Shown here: positions 16,799 to 24,853 of the stretch, one piece after another
How positions within the stretch are numbered: position 1 is the stretch's first letter
How the letters are laid out: every line of letters starts with the position of its first letter
Assembly: GCF_015062615.1 (NCBI RefSeq)
Contig: NZ_SUUH01000001.1
Location: 124,001 to 188,000 of the forward strand
DNA length: 64,000 nucleotides
Direction: 5' to 3'
From: Denitrobacterium detoxificans
GTDB lineage: Bacteria > Actinomycetota > Coriobacteriia > Coriobacteriales > Eggerthellaceae
Program-made: the position numbers and the translations under genes
The notes under the pieces: model-generated
Told to the model about the DNA's origin: nothing
The model's database searches: none
The model's input: only the letters and a program-made list of their open reading frames with translations

Positions 16799-17689
16799 CT
16801 ACAGAGCTGCGGTGAGCTCGGGCAGAACCGTCTTCAGGTCGCCTACGAAGCCGTAGTCGCACTGCTTGAACACGGGAGCGTTCTTGTCCTTGTTGATGGC
16901 AACGACGGTGCCAGCGCCAGCGCAGCCAACCATGTGCTGCATCTGACCGGAAACGCCGATGGCAAAGTAGATCTTCGGGGAGATCATCTGGCCGGAAACG
17001 CCCACGTAAGCCTCGCGGGGGAACCAGGTGACACCTTCGGAGAGCGGACGGCTGCAGCCAACTTCGGCGCCAATCTTGGCAGCCAGATCGCGGGCAAACT
17101 GCAGGTCTTCCTCGGCCTGGAAGCCACGGCCGCAGGCAACGACGGCGTCGGCGCCAGCCAGGTCGACGGACGCGGGAGGCAGAGCCTCGGAACCCGTCTT
17201 CACGACAGCGGCGGCGGGGGCCTCGAAGGCAACCTCTTCCACGGCGTCGGTGCCCGTTGCGGCAGCGGCATCGAACGTGCCGGCAACGACCGTGTAGATC
17301 TTCACGTCGGTGGCGGGCTTTGCGGTGCGCACGCCCGTGCCGCCGAAGTACATGGAGCTGGCCACGTCGCCGTCGAGCTCGGTTACGCCAGCGATGGCGG
17401 CAGCGCCCTTGGCAGCAGCCAGGCGACCCACCAGGCTGAGCGCATGGAGCGTCTGCTCGGCCAGGACAACGTCGGCGCCAGAAGCGTCGAACGCCTTGAT
17501 AACGGATGCATAGGCATCGTCGACAACGTTGCCAGCGGGCACGTCGATGTGCACGCAGCTATCGGCAACGCCGGTTACCGCGGGAGCGCCCGCGATGCAC
17601 AGCACAACGCCATCGGCAATGGAACGGGCGCCAGCGCAGAGCTCACGCGCGCCGTTTTCGGTTTCAGCAATAACAAAAGCCTTAGCCAT
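16799..17689 (-). CDS. fixB: FixB, electron transfer flavoprotein alpha subunit
   Basis: A 296-residue alpha subunit. The C-terminal FAD-binding domain is clear: VVACGRGFQAEEDLQFARDLA, VGCSRPLSEG, YVGVSGQMISPKIYFAIGVSGQMQHMVG and INKDKNAPVFKQCDYGFVGDL. The N-terminal domain is Ala/Asp rich and more divergent. ATG 17689 has AGGAA upstream. It forms a heterodimer with FixA, whose gene ends 19 bases before. Confidence 0.93.
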   Translation of the reverse strand: MAKAFVIAETENGARELCAGARSIADGVVLCIAGAPAVTGVADSCVHIDVPAGNVVDDAYASVIKAFDASGADVVLAEQTLHALSLVGRLAAAKGAAAIAGVTELDGDVASSMYFGGTGVRTAKPATDVKIYTVVAGTFDAAAATGTDAVEEVAFEAPAAAVVKTGSEALPPASVDLAGADAVVACGRGFQAEEDLQFARDLAAKIGAEVGCSRPLSEGVTWFPREAYVGVSGQMISPKIYFAIGVSGQMQHMVGCAGAGTVVAINKDKNAPVFKQCDYGFVGDLKTVLPELTAAL

Positions 17690-17708
17690 TCTAGATTCCT
17701 GCCCTTCC

Positions 17709-18443
17709 CTACAGAGCGGCCTTGACGGCAGCTGCGAATTCGTTCACATCATCGAAGATCTGGCACTTGCGGTCGACCTGGGCAGGAGCCTTCACGGCAA
17801 CTTCCTCGGTGGCTGCAGCGGCAGCACCCTCGGCAGCGGCAACGTTCATGGGCTTCTTGCCGGCAGCCAGGATGTCCTTCATGCCCGCGATGCGGGGCTC
17901 GGCGAAGTCGGGGGCGATGGCGATCACGCAGGGCGTGGGAACCTCGACGGATTCGATCTCGGTTTCCAGCAGGCGCTTGGCAGCGATCTTGCCGTCGCCA
18001 GCCTCGGCGGAAACAACGCCGGAGACATAGGGCAGGCCCAGGGCCGCAGCCAGCTGAACGCCCGTCTGCTTCGCGTACAGGTCGGCAGAACCGTCGCCCA
18101 CCAGGATGGCGTCGTAGTCGCCAGCCTGGGCAACCAGCTTGGCCAGCTCGGCAGCAGCGCCGAACGCATCCAGGTTGGCGGTAGCGTCGTCGGCCGTGAG
18201 GAACAGCTCGTCAACGCCGCGAGCAAGGATGTTCTTCTTGGTCTTGGAGTCGTCGGCCTTCTTGGAGCCAACGCTGATGGCCTTCACGGAGCCGTCGCCA
18301 GAAAGCATAGAAGCGGCTTCGATGGCGTTCAGGTCGTAGGTGGAGACTACCTGATGGGCGCGCGAGAAATCGAGCGAACCATCGCCGGCAACCTTAACGT
18401 CCTGATCGTCGGGGACGATCTTGCATGCCACGAGAATGTTCAT
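17709..18443 (-). CDS. fixA: FixA, electron transfer flavoprotein beta subunit
   Basis: A 244-residue beta subunit: MNILVACKIVPDDQDVKV at the N terminus, DLNAIEAASML, then GVDELFLTADD and AILVGDGSADLYAKQTGVQLAAALGLP, the usual nucleotide-binding region. An Ala-rich stretch precedes the C terminus. ATG 18443 follows AAAGGAACATCC. It is the partner of FixB and the likely electron carrier for the dehydrogenases of this cluster. Confidence 0.93.
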   Translation of the reverse strand: MNILVACKIVPDDQDVKVAGDGSLDFSRAHQVVSTYDLNAIEAASMLSGDGSVKAISVGSKKADDSKTKKNILARGVDELFLTADDATANLDAFGAAAELAKLVAQAGDYDAILVGDGSADLYAKQTGVQLAAALGLPYVSGVVSAEAGDGKIAAKRLLETEIESVEVPTPCVIAIAPDFAEPRIAGMKDILAAGKKPMNVAAAEGAAAAATEEVAVKAPAQVDRKCQIFDDVNEFAAAVKAAL

Positions 18444-18483
18444 GGATGTTCCTTTCTGATCCTCTTGGGAATGTCTTGCATAT

Positions 18484-18532
18484 GCGGGCTAGACCCGCGA
18501 GAGCGTCGCCCGTCGCGAGGGGCGGGCGACGC
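18484..18532 (-). other. Hairpin pair between acyl-CoA dehydrogenase and fixA
   Basis: GCGTCGCCCG (18503-18512) pairs perfectly with CGGGCGACGC (18523-18532); a smaller GCGGG..CCCGC hairpin lies at 18484-18498. No T tract follows, so mRNA processing or stabilisation is more likely than termination. Confidence 0.5.
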
Positions 18533-18546
18533 GACCATGCCTGAAA

Positions 18547-19701
18547 CTACAGAGCGTACTTCTTGGCAACCTGACGACCGCAGATGTACGCCATGATCTC
18601 GTGCGTACCGCCGCCAAACATGTTGCCGCGGGAGTCGGCCCACAGACGGCCAACGCGTACCTCGGTGGTGTAGCCAAGGCCAGCGTAGATCTGCAGAGCC
18701 ATGTCGCACACGTTGAAGCATTCCTTGCAGCCATAGCGCTTGAGCATTGCGCTCTCCAGCTGCACGGGCTGACCGTTGTCCATCATCCACAGCACCTTGT
18801 AGAGCAGCTGACGCGTGGTCTGGACCTTGATCTCCATGTCGGTAAGCAGCTCGCCGATGGCCTCCTGCTTGAAGATCGGCTTGCCGAAGGCGATGCGCTG
18901 GTTGGCGTACTGAGCGGCGTCTTCCAGGGCAGCCTGGGCAATACCAACCTGCTCGGCAACGATGTAGGCACGCTCGACCTCGAAGTTCTTCATGAGCATC
19001 ATGAAGCCCTTGCCAGGCTCGCCCATGCGCTGGTCTTCGGTGAGCACGACGTCATCGAAGTACACTTCGCAGAACGGAATGCACTGCTGGCCAATCTTGT
19101 GCAGCGGAGCGGTGGAAACACCCGGGGTGTCCATCTTGATGAGCCAGAGGCTCATGTTGCGGTTGTCGTGGCTGGGATCCTCGTCCTTGGCGACCACGAT
19201 CGTGTAGGGAAGAACGGCGCCCATGGTAACCCAAGTCTTCTGGCCGTTCAGCTTGTAGGTGCCGTCGGGCTGCTTCACCGTAACGGCAGTCATCGACTGG
19301 TTGTCGGAACCAGCGCCCGGCTCGGAAATGGACAGCGAGGAGATGGGCCAGCCGGTCTCCATGTAGTGATCCATGGCCTGCTGCTTCTGCTCGTCGGTGC
19401 CGAACTCCATGATGTCGAACATCGAGAGAGAGTTCTGATACAGAATGTGCATGCAGCCGCTCTTCTGATACAGGCGCTCGATCATGAGGCCGATGGTAAC
19501 GCGATCAGCATCAATGCCGCCGAACTCTTCGGGGATGCCCATAAGGCCAAAGCCGGCATCGCGATATGCCTCGGCGATTTCGTCGGGCATCGTCCCGGTT
19601 TCGTACATTTCGGCGATAACCTCGTCCGTGAAATAGCGCTCGCAGAACTCGTCAACGCTCTCGAGCAGCAATTCTTGTTCGTCGGTCAGGCTGAAATCCA
19701 T
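18547..19701 (-). CDS. Acyl-CoA dehydrogenase, third paralogue, operon leader
   Basis: A 384-residue acyl-CoA dehydrogenase, first gene of the fix operon. Motifs: SSLSISEPGAGSDNQSM (FAD and substrate), YANQRIAFGKPIFKQEAIGELL, and ALQIYAGLGYTTEVRVGRLWADSRGNMFGGGTHEIM. The last block has Gly (FGGGT) where medium-chain enzymes have the catalytic Glu; some subfamilies use a Glu elsewhere, so it need not be inactive. ATG 19701 is chosen because GAGGAGGAAG precedes it; the longer frame to 19818 has no site. With fixAB just downstream, it is the likeliest physiological partner of this flavoprotein. Confidence 0.88.
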   Translation of the reverse strand: MDFSLTDEQELLLESVDEFCERYFTDEVIAEMYETGTMPDEIAEAYRDAGFGLMGIPEEFGGIDADRVTIGLMIERLYQKSGCMHILYQNSLSMFDIMEFGTDEQKQQAMDHYMETGWPISSLSISEPGAGSDNQSMTAVTVKQPDGTYKLNGQKTWVTMGAVLPYTIVVAKDEDPSHDNRNMSLWLIKMDTPGVSTAPLHKIGQQCIPFCEVYFDDVVLTEDQRMGEPGKGFMMLMKNFEVERAYIVAEQVGIAQAALEDAAQYANQRIAFGKPIFKQEAIGELLTDMEIKVQTTRQLLYKVLWMMDNGQPVQLESAMLKRYGCKECFNVCDMALQIYAGLGYTTEVRVGRLWADSRGNMFGGGTHEIMAYICGRQVAKKYAL

Positions 19702-19790
19702 GTTTCTTCCTCCTCGGTCAAAGGGTGGACAGGCTTCCTCTTCTTGTCCCATACCCACAATCCAAAGAATACCCTCGATTGGGCGATTCT

Positions 19791-19820
19791 GGATGGACAT
19801 TTTTGCGTCTTTGTCCATCC
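19791..19820. promoter_or_regulatory. Inverted repeat in the fix operon control region
   Basis: GGATGGACA (19791-19799) and TGTCCATCC (19812-19820) are perfect 9-base arms around 12 bases, 90 bases upstream of the first gene of the minus arm. The 361-base gap 19702-20062 to the divergent TetR gene has no gene. It also holds small AT palindromes at 19892-19901, 19907-19917 and 19939-19948, suitable as operators. Confidence 0.5.
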
Positions 19821-20062
19821 GAATTGCAAAACCGCAGGTAGATGGCGAGCCACTATGCGCATGCAGGGAACTTTGAATACCAAGGGGCGGTATCTATAGA
19901 TTTAGGCTATTGAATAGATATTTTTATTAGTAAATACGAATATATATTTCAATGCGTCTATCCGAGAAAAGAATTGCGCTTACACAGTTCCATAAAACTG
20001 TGGGAAACCCTATACTACGCACCACAGATATTACTTTTTGGGTAAAACTCTTGGAGAGATGC

Positions 20063-20722
20063 ATGGGTTCCATCGATACAAAGCTTCTCATTGCGCAATC
20101 GTTCATAGAGCTCGTTGAGCAAGAGGGGCTTCAAAAGGTGTCCGTATCGAATATCGTGGAACGCTCTCAGCGCAACAGGAAGACGTTCTACTATCACTTC
20201 AGCGACCGTAGCAAGCTCATCCAGTGGATCTTTCGCTACGGCATGGCTGAAGAGCTGAAGAAGCGCGTGAGCGAAGACGAACTGGTATACCCCAGAAACG
20301 ACGCAGGCGACCTGGCGCGTCTACCCTATTACACGTTCATCAAGGAAGGCGTGCGCTCGATCAACGCCGACGCCTTCTTCGAAGCGCTTGACGCATGCTT
20401 CCGCTCGAAGAAGAAGTACTACGCCGAGGTTCTTTCCGAAACGAGCATCGACAGCCTCTCCGAATACCTCTTCCAGCTCTACGTGCCGGCGTTGCGAAAC
20501 GACATCGAGTTCATTCTGAGCAATCGATTCCTCAACGAGGCAAATCAGCAGTTCCTAGCCGAATTCTACACGGGCGCCTTCATTACCTACTTCAAGCGGC
20601 GCATCTGCGGGAAGCTTGCGGATGACGAACGGGCGCTGTCGGACATGGGGCCGTTCTCCAACATCATCCACAGCTCCATCGCCAGCGAAATCAACGCGCA
20701 GCAGCGCGAACGCATGCTCTAG
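20063..20722 (+). CDS. TetR-family transcriptional regulator
   Basis: A 219-residue one-component regulator. Residues 5-55 are the TetR helix-turn-helix (TKLLIAQSFIELVEQEGLQKVSVSNIVERSQRNRKTFYYHFSDRSKLI). The rest is an all-helical ligand domain of unknown specificity. ATG 20063 is chosen for GGAGAG upstream; the frame is open 111 bases further with no site. It is divergent from the fix operon and shares its 361-base control region, which is the usual layout for local repression. Its stop overlaps that of leuA on the other strand. Confidence 0.88.
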   Translation: MGSIDTKLLIAQSFIELVEQEGLQKVSVSNIVERSQRNRKTFYYHFSDRSKLIQWIFRYGMAEELKKRVSEDELVYPRNDAGDLARLPYYTFIKEGVRSINADAFFEALDACFRSKKKYYAEVLSETSIDSLSEYLFQLYVPALRNDIEFILSNRFLNEANQQFLAEFYTGAFITYFKRRICGKLADDERALSDMGPFSNIIHSSIASEINAQQRERML

Positions 20723-22269
20723 AGCACCTGCTCATTCGATTCCGCATGGGCGCGCCTGAATGTGATCATGCGGTTCATGGCGTTCAGATAGGCTTTCGCG
20801 GATGACGTGATGATGTCGTAGTCGCTGCCGCGACCAATGAAGATGCGGCCATCGTCGTCTTTCACACGCACCGTAACCTCGCCCAAAGCGTCAATGCCGC
20901 GCGAAATGGACGTAACCGAGAAGTCGGTTAGGTCTGAATGGGTGCCCACGATGGCGTCGACCGCCTTGTACGATGCATTGATGGGGCCAGAACCGTACTC
21001 ACACACCGTATGGAGCTCGCCCTTCTCGTCGCAAAGCGTGAGCGTAGCCGTAGGCGTAAGCGGAAAGCCGCAGCTCACCTGAAGGGACTTGAGCGTGAAG
21101 ACGTTCTCGACCTCGCGGGCGTTCTCGTTTACCAGGCTTTCCAGGTCCTCGTCGTAGACTTCCTTCTTGTGGTCGGCGATTTCCAGGAAGCGGCGATAGA
21201 GCACGGACATCGTTTCGTCATCGAACGCGTAGCCCAAATCGGAAAGGCGCTGCTTCAAGGCGGAATGGCCGCTGCGCGCCGTGAGTACGATGCGACTGGC
21301 CCCCGCGCCCACCTCGCTCGGATCGATGATCTCGTACGTAGAGCGGTCCTTGAGCACGCCATCTTGGTGAATGCCCGAGCTATGCGCGAATGCGTTGGAC
21401 CCCACGATGGCCTTGTTCGGCTGCACCACCATGCCGGTAACGCTGGAGACGAGACGCGATGCCATGGCAAAACCACGGGCATCGACATCGGTATGCACGC
21501 CCAAGGCATCGCCATGCACGCGAATGCCCATCACGACTTCTTCCATGGCGGTGTTGCCCGCGCGTTCCCCCAGGCCATTGATGGTGCATTCCACCTGCGT
21601 AGCGCCCGCGGCTACGCCCGCAAGCGACAAGGCGGTGGCCAGGCCCAAGTCGTTATGGCAATGCACGGAGAGCGTGACGTCATCGATGCCATCAACATGC
21701 TCCATAAGGTACGCAATGCGCGCGCCGAATTCCTCGGGCAGCGAAAAGCCCGTGGTATCGGGGATGTTCACCACCGTGGCACCCGCATCGATTGCCGCCT
21801 GCACGACGCGCGCCAGGAACGCATAATCGCTCCGACCGGCATCTTCCGCATAAAACTGCACGTCATCGCACAGGTTTCGCGCATAGCGAACGCAATGGGC
21901 GGCACGCTCGACGCATTCATCGGGAGAGATGCGCAGCTTGTCGCGCATATGGCTGGGCGAAACGCCCAGGCCCGTATGAATGCGTGGCCTCTGCGCACCC
22001 CGCAGCGCCTCTGCCGCAGCGTCGATATCGCCATCGACCGCGCGAGAGAGGGCCACGACCGAAGCGGAATCGCCCACGAGCTCGGCAATGCGACGCACGC
22101 TCTCGAAATCGCCCGGCGATGACACGGGGAAGCCCGCCTCGATGGCATCGACGTGCAACCGAAGCAGCTGACGCGCGATGACGAGCTTCTCTTCGGTATT
22201 CATGGAACAACCCGGAGACTGCTCCCCGTCACGAAGCGTAGTATCGAAAATGGCTATCTTGCGAGACAA
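20719..22269 (-). CDS. leuA: 2-isopropylmalate synthase
   Basis: A 516-residue enzyme that condenses acetyl-CoA with 2-oxoisovalerate, the first leucine-specific step. IFDTTLRDGEQSPG at the N terminus, the metal-binding HCHNDLGLA, and GLGERAGN are all present, and the C-terminal leucine-feedback domain (from about residue 385) is complete. The start is probably the TTG at 22269, with GGAGG 8 bases upstream; an in-frame ATG at 22284 lacks a site and its codons contain that GGAGG. It is last in ilvB-ilvN-leuA. Confidence 0.93.
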   Translation of the reverse strand: MSRKIAIFDTTLRDGEQSPGCSMNTEEKLVIARQLLRLHVDAIEAGFPVSSPGDFESVRRIAELVGDSASVVALSRAVDGDIDAAAEALRGAQRPRIHTGLGVSPSHMRDKLRISPDECVERAAHCVRYARNLCDDVQFYAEDAGRSDYAFLARVVQAAIDAGATVVNIPDTTGFSLPEEFGARIAYLMEHVDGIDDVTLSVHCHNDLGLATALSLAGVAAGATQVECTINGLGERAGNTAMEEVVMGIRVHGDALGVHTDVDARGFAMASRLVSSVTGMVVQPNKAIVGSNAFAHSSGIHQDGVLKDRSTYEIIDPSEVGAGASRIVLTARSGHSALKQRLSDLGYAFDDETMSVLYRRFLEIADHKKEVYDEDLESLVNENAREVENVFTLKSLQVSCGFPLTPTATLTLCDEKGELHTVCEYGSGPINASYKAVDAIVGTHSDLTDFSVTSISRGIDALGEVTVRVKDDDGRIFIGRGSDYDIITSSAKAYLNAMNRMITFRRAHAESNEQVL

Positions 22270-22302
22270 TCCCGTCGCCTCCATACGTTTGCGTCTACGC
22301 GC

Positions 22303-22809
22303 CTATGCCTCCCGGCCCGAGCGGGGCATGGCGATCTTTCCCGTGCGAATGATTTCGCGAATGCCATACGGGCGCAGCAGGCTTTCCAAGCCTCCAAGCT
22401 TGTTCTCGTCGCCCGTTGCCTCGATGGTAACCGAATCAACGCCCACGTCGATGATCTTCGCGCGGAAAATGTCGGCAACCTCGATGACCTGGCTTCGATC
22501 TTCGGGGGAAACGGCAACCTTCACGAGCATGAGCTCGCGCACAATATCGACGCCCGAAGACTGCCTCGTGATCTTCAACACGCTCACGAGCTTGTTGAGC
22601 TGCTTCGTAATCTGCTCGAACGCCTCGTCCTCGGCATCGACGACAATGGTCATGCGTGAAACGTTGGGGTCTTCCGTGGGGCCAACGGCCAAAGAGGCAA
22701 TATTGAAGCCGCGACGGGAAATGAGCCCCGTCACGCGCGAGAGGACGCCCGCCTTGTTCTCCACGAGCACGGAAATGATGTGGCGATTCGTCTTCTGGAA
22801 CGTCGTCAT
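22303..22809 (-). CDS. ilvN: Acetolactate synthase small subunit
   Basis: A 168-residue regulatory subunit. The N-terminal ACT domain (HIISVLVENKAGVLSRVTGLISRRGFNIASLAVG) binds branched-chain amino acids for feedback inhibition, and the C-terminal domain is full length. ATG 22809 follows AGGGGAGTAGC and starts one base after the ilvB stop. Confidence 0.95.
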   Translation of the reverse strand: MTTFQKTNRHIISVLVENKAGVLSRVTGLISRRGFNIASLAVGPTEDPNVSRMTIVVDAEDEAFEQITKQLNKLVSVLKITRQSSGVDIVRELMLVKVAVSPEDRSQVIEVADIFRAKIIDVGVDSVTIEATGDENKLGGLESLLRPYGIREIIRTGKIAMPRSGREA

Positions 22810-22810
22810 G

Positions 22811-24628
22811 CTACTCCCCTTCCGCAGAATCGGCGGTGACCGCCTTGGAGATGTCGCCCACGGGCACGGCACCTATCTCATCGTGAATGGAATTGCCAGG
22901 CGCAACCATGGGAAAGACCATCTCATCGGGAGAGATGGCAACCTCCAGAAGCGCAGGGCCCTCATGCCGGAACAAGCGCGCCAACGCGTCATCCACCTGG
23001 TCTGCTTGGTCGATGCGCTCCCCTTGCCATCCATACGCGCTGGCAAGTGCGCTAAAGTTGGGCACGGGTTCCAGGTCGGTCTGGCTGAAACGATTGCCGT
23101 AGAACAAATGCTGCCACTGGCGCACCATGCCCAGCGAGCCATTGTTGAGCATGATGACCTTCACGGGGAGGCCATGGATACTGGCGACGGCCATTTCCTC
23201 GATGCACATCTGGAACGACCCATCGCCCGTTACGAGCACAACCGCATGGGACGGGCGGCCAACCTGCGCGCCTATGGCAGCCGGCAGGCCGTAGCCCATG
23301 GTTCCCGCTCCGCCGCTGGTCACGAACGTGCGGGGGCTCGTGCGCTCAAGGTACTGCGCAGCCCACATCTGATGCTGGCCCACGTCGGTAACCACGATGT
23401 TCGGAATGTCGCGAATGGTCTCGTTGAGCTTGCGCATAAGCCATTCGGGACGAATGGATCCATCGCTGCAAGCGGGGTCTTTCCCGTTGAGCGGATACTG
23501 GGAACGCCATGCGTCAACGCGTTCGAGCCACTCATCGGTCGAACGCTCAAAATTGCGTTTATCGATTTCCGCATGCAGCGCGCAAAGCGCGACACGCGCA
23601 TCGCCCACGATGGGAACATCGGCATGACGGTTCTTGCCGATTTCCGCAGGGTCGACATCGATGTGAATGACACGCGCATGGGGAGCAAAGGAGCTGGCCT
23701 TCCCCGTAACGCGATCGCTGAACCGCGCACCCACGGCAACCAGCGCATCGCATTCGCTAACCGCCAGGTTCGCGAAGCGCGAACCGTGCATGCCCACGAG
23801 CCCCAGGTTAAGGGGATGGCCACTCGGAAGCGCATCGAGGCCCACGAGCGTGGTAACCACGGGAGCGCCAAGCCTCTCGGCTAGCGCGGCAAGCTCTTCG
23901 GAAGCCCCCGAAGCCACAATGCCGCCACCTGCATAGATGACGGGCTTGCAGGCGCCGCAGAGCGCATCAACCGCGGCACGCACCTGGCGGCCATTCGGCT
24001 TCAACGTGGGACGATACCCGGGCAGCGAGCTCTCATCGGGGTAATGGAAGACCACCTGAGCGGCCAGAATGTCGCTGGGAACGTCGATGAGCACCGGCCC
24101 CGGGCGACCCGTCGTGGCAATATGGAACGCATCGCGCATGGTAACGGCAAGGTCGGACGGATCCTTCACCAAGTAGCTATGCTTCACGATGGGCATGGTA
24201 ATGCCGAAGATGTCGCTTTCCTGAAACGCATCGGTGCCAATGCTGCGCGTGGGAACCTGGGCGGTAATCACGACCAGGGGAATGCTATCCATATAGGCAG
24301 TCGCAATGCCCGTAACGGTATTCGTTGCCCCCGGCCCGCTGGTAACCAGCACGACGCCGGGATTGCCCGTGGCGCGCGCGTAGCCGTCGGCCGCATGCGT
24401 TGCACCCTGCTCGTGACGAGCCAGAACATGACGAATGTTGGAGCTATCGTAAAGGGCATCGTAGATCTTGATGGCCTGAGCGCCCGGATAGCCGAACACC
24501 ACTTCCACGCCTTCAGCTTCGAGCGAGGCGATGAGGGCCTGGGCGCCATTCATGACGCGCCCCTCGTATGCGGTATGACTCCCGTAGCGTGGATACCCCC
24601 GTCGCTGTTCCTTCGTGGAATCAGGCAT
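22811..24628 (-). CDS. ilvB: Acetolactate synthase large subunit
   Basis: A 605-residue thiamin-diphosphate enzyme that makes acetolactate or acetohydroxybutyrate for valine, leucine and isoleucine. GYPGAQAIKIYDALYDSS and the catalytic Glu in HEQGATHAADGYAR are near the N terminus; the thiamin-diphosphate motif VTGDGSFQM ... MLNNGSLGMVRQWQ is in the C-terminal third. ATG 24628 is taken for AAAGGAGG 10 bases upstream; ATG at residue 25 of this frame (MNGAQALIAS) is a shorter alternative. First gene of ilvB-ilvN-leuA. Confidence 0.94.
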   Translation of the reverse strand: MPDSTKEQRRGYPRYGSHTAYEGRVMNGAQALIASLEAEGVEVVFGYPGAQAIKIYDALYDSSNIRHVLARHEQGATHAADGYARATGNPGVVLVTSGPGATNTVTGIATAYMDSIPLVVITAQVPTRSIGTDAFQESDIFGITMPIVKHSYLVKDPSDLAVTMRDAFHIATTGRPGPVLIDVPSDILAAQVVFHYPDESSLPGYRPTLKPNGRQVRAAVDALCGACKPVIYAGGGIVASGASEELAALAERLGAPVVTTLVGLDALPSGHPLNLGLVGMHGSRFANLAVSECDALVAVGARFSDRVTGKASSFAPHARVIHIDVDPAEIGKNRHADVPIVGDARVALCALHAEIDKRNFERSTDEWLERVDAWRSQYPLNGKDPACSDGSIRPEWLMRKLNETIRDIPNIVVTDVGQHQMWAAQYLERTSPRTFVTSGGAGTMGYGLPAAIGAQVGRPSHAVVLVTGDGSFQMCIEEMAVASIHGLPVKVIMLNNGSLGMVRQWQHLFYGNRFSQTDLEPVPNFSALASAYGWQGERIDQADQVDDALARLFRHEGPALLEVAISPDEMVFPMVAPGNSIHDEIGAVPVGDISKAVTADSAEGE

Positions 24629-24731
24629 GGTAACGACGCCTCCTTTAGCTGCGCTTCCCTTTACGCGAGTATATCTATCGTGCCACATCAGCAGCAAGAA
24701 GCAACCAATGTGGAGCACAATTCACTATCGC

Positions 24732-24782
24732 ATAATAAAGTACCTTGGGGCAAGCGCCGAACGGGCAAACGGAAGGCGCCCC
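24732..24782 (-). promoter_or_regulatory. Candidate ilvB control region
   Basis: TATTAT on the minus strand (24732-24737) could be a -10 box; just upstream is an interrupted inverted repeat with GGGGC and GGCGCCCC arms (24747-24782). No leader peptide or T-box was recognised in 24629-24799. Confidence 0.3.
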
Positions 24783-24799
24783 AACAACCCAGGGCATGC

Positions 24800-24829
24800 A
24801 AAAGGGGGTGCCGAAATTCGACACCCCCT
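24800..24829 (-). terminator. Terminator of the prfA-prmC-punA-pyrE operon
   Basis: AGGGGGTG (24803-24810) pairs with CACCCCCT (24822-24829), with further inner pairing around AAATT; on the minus strand TTTTG follows. Confidence 0.8.
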
Positions 24830-24853
24830 GACAATGCGACAAAAGAACTGGCG

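Noticed and set aside
24629..24799. T-box or leader-peptide attenuator upstream of ilvB
   Set aside because: I found no T-box sequence, no run of Leu/Val/Ile codons and no terminator with T tract in the leader.
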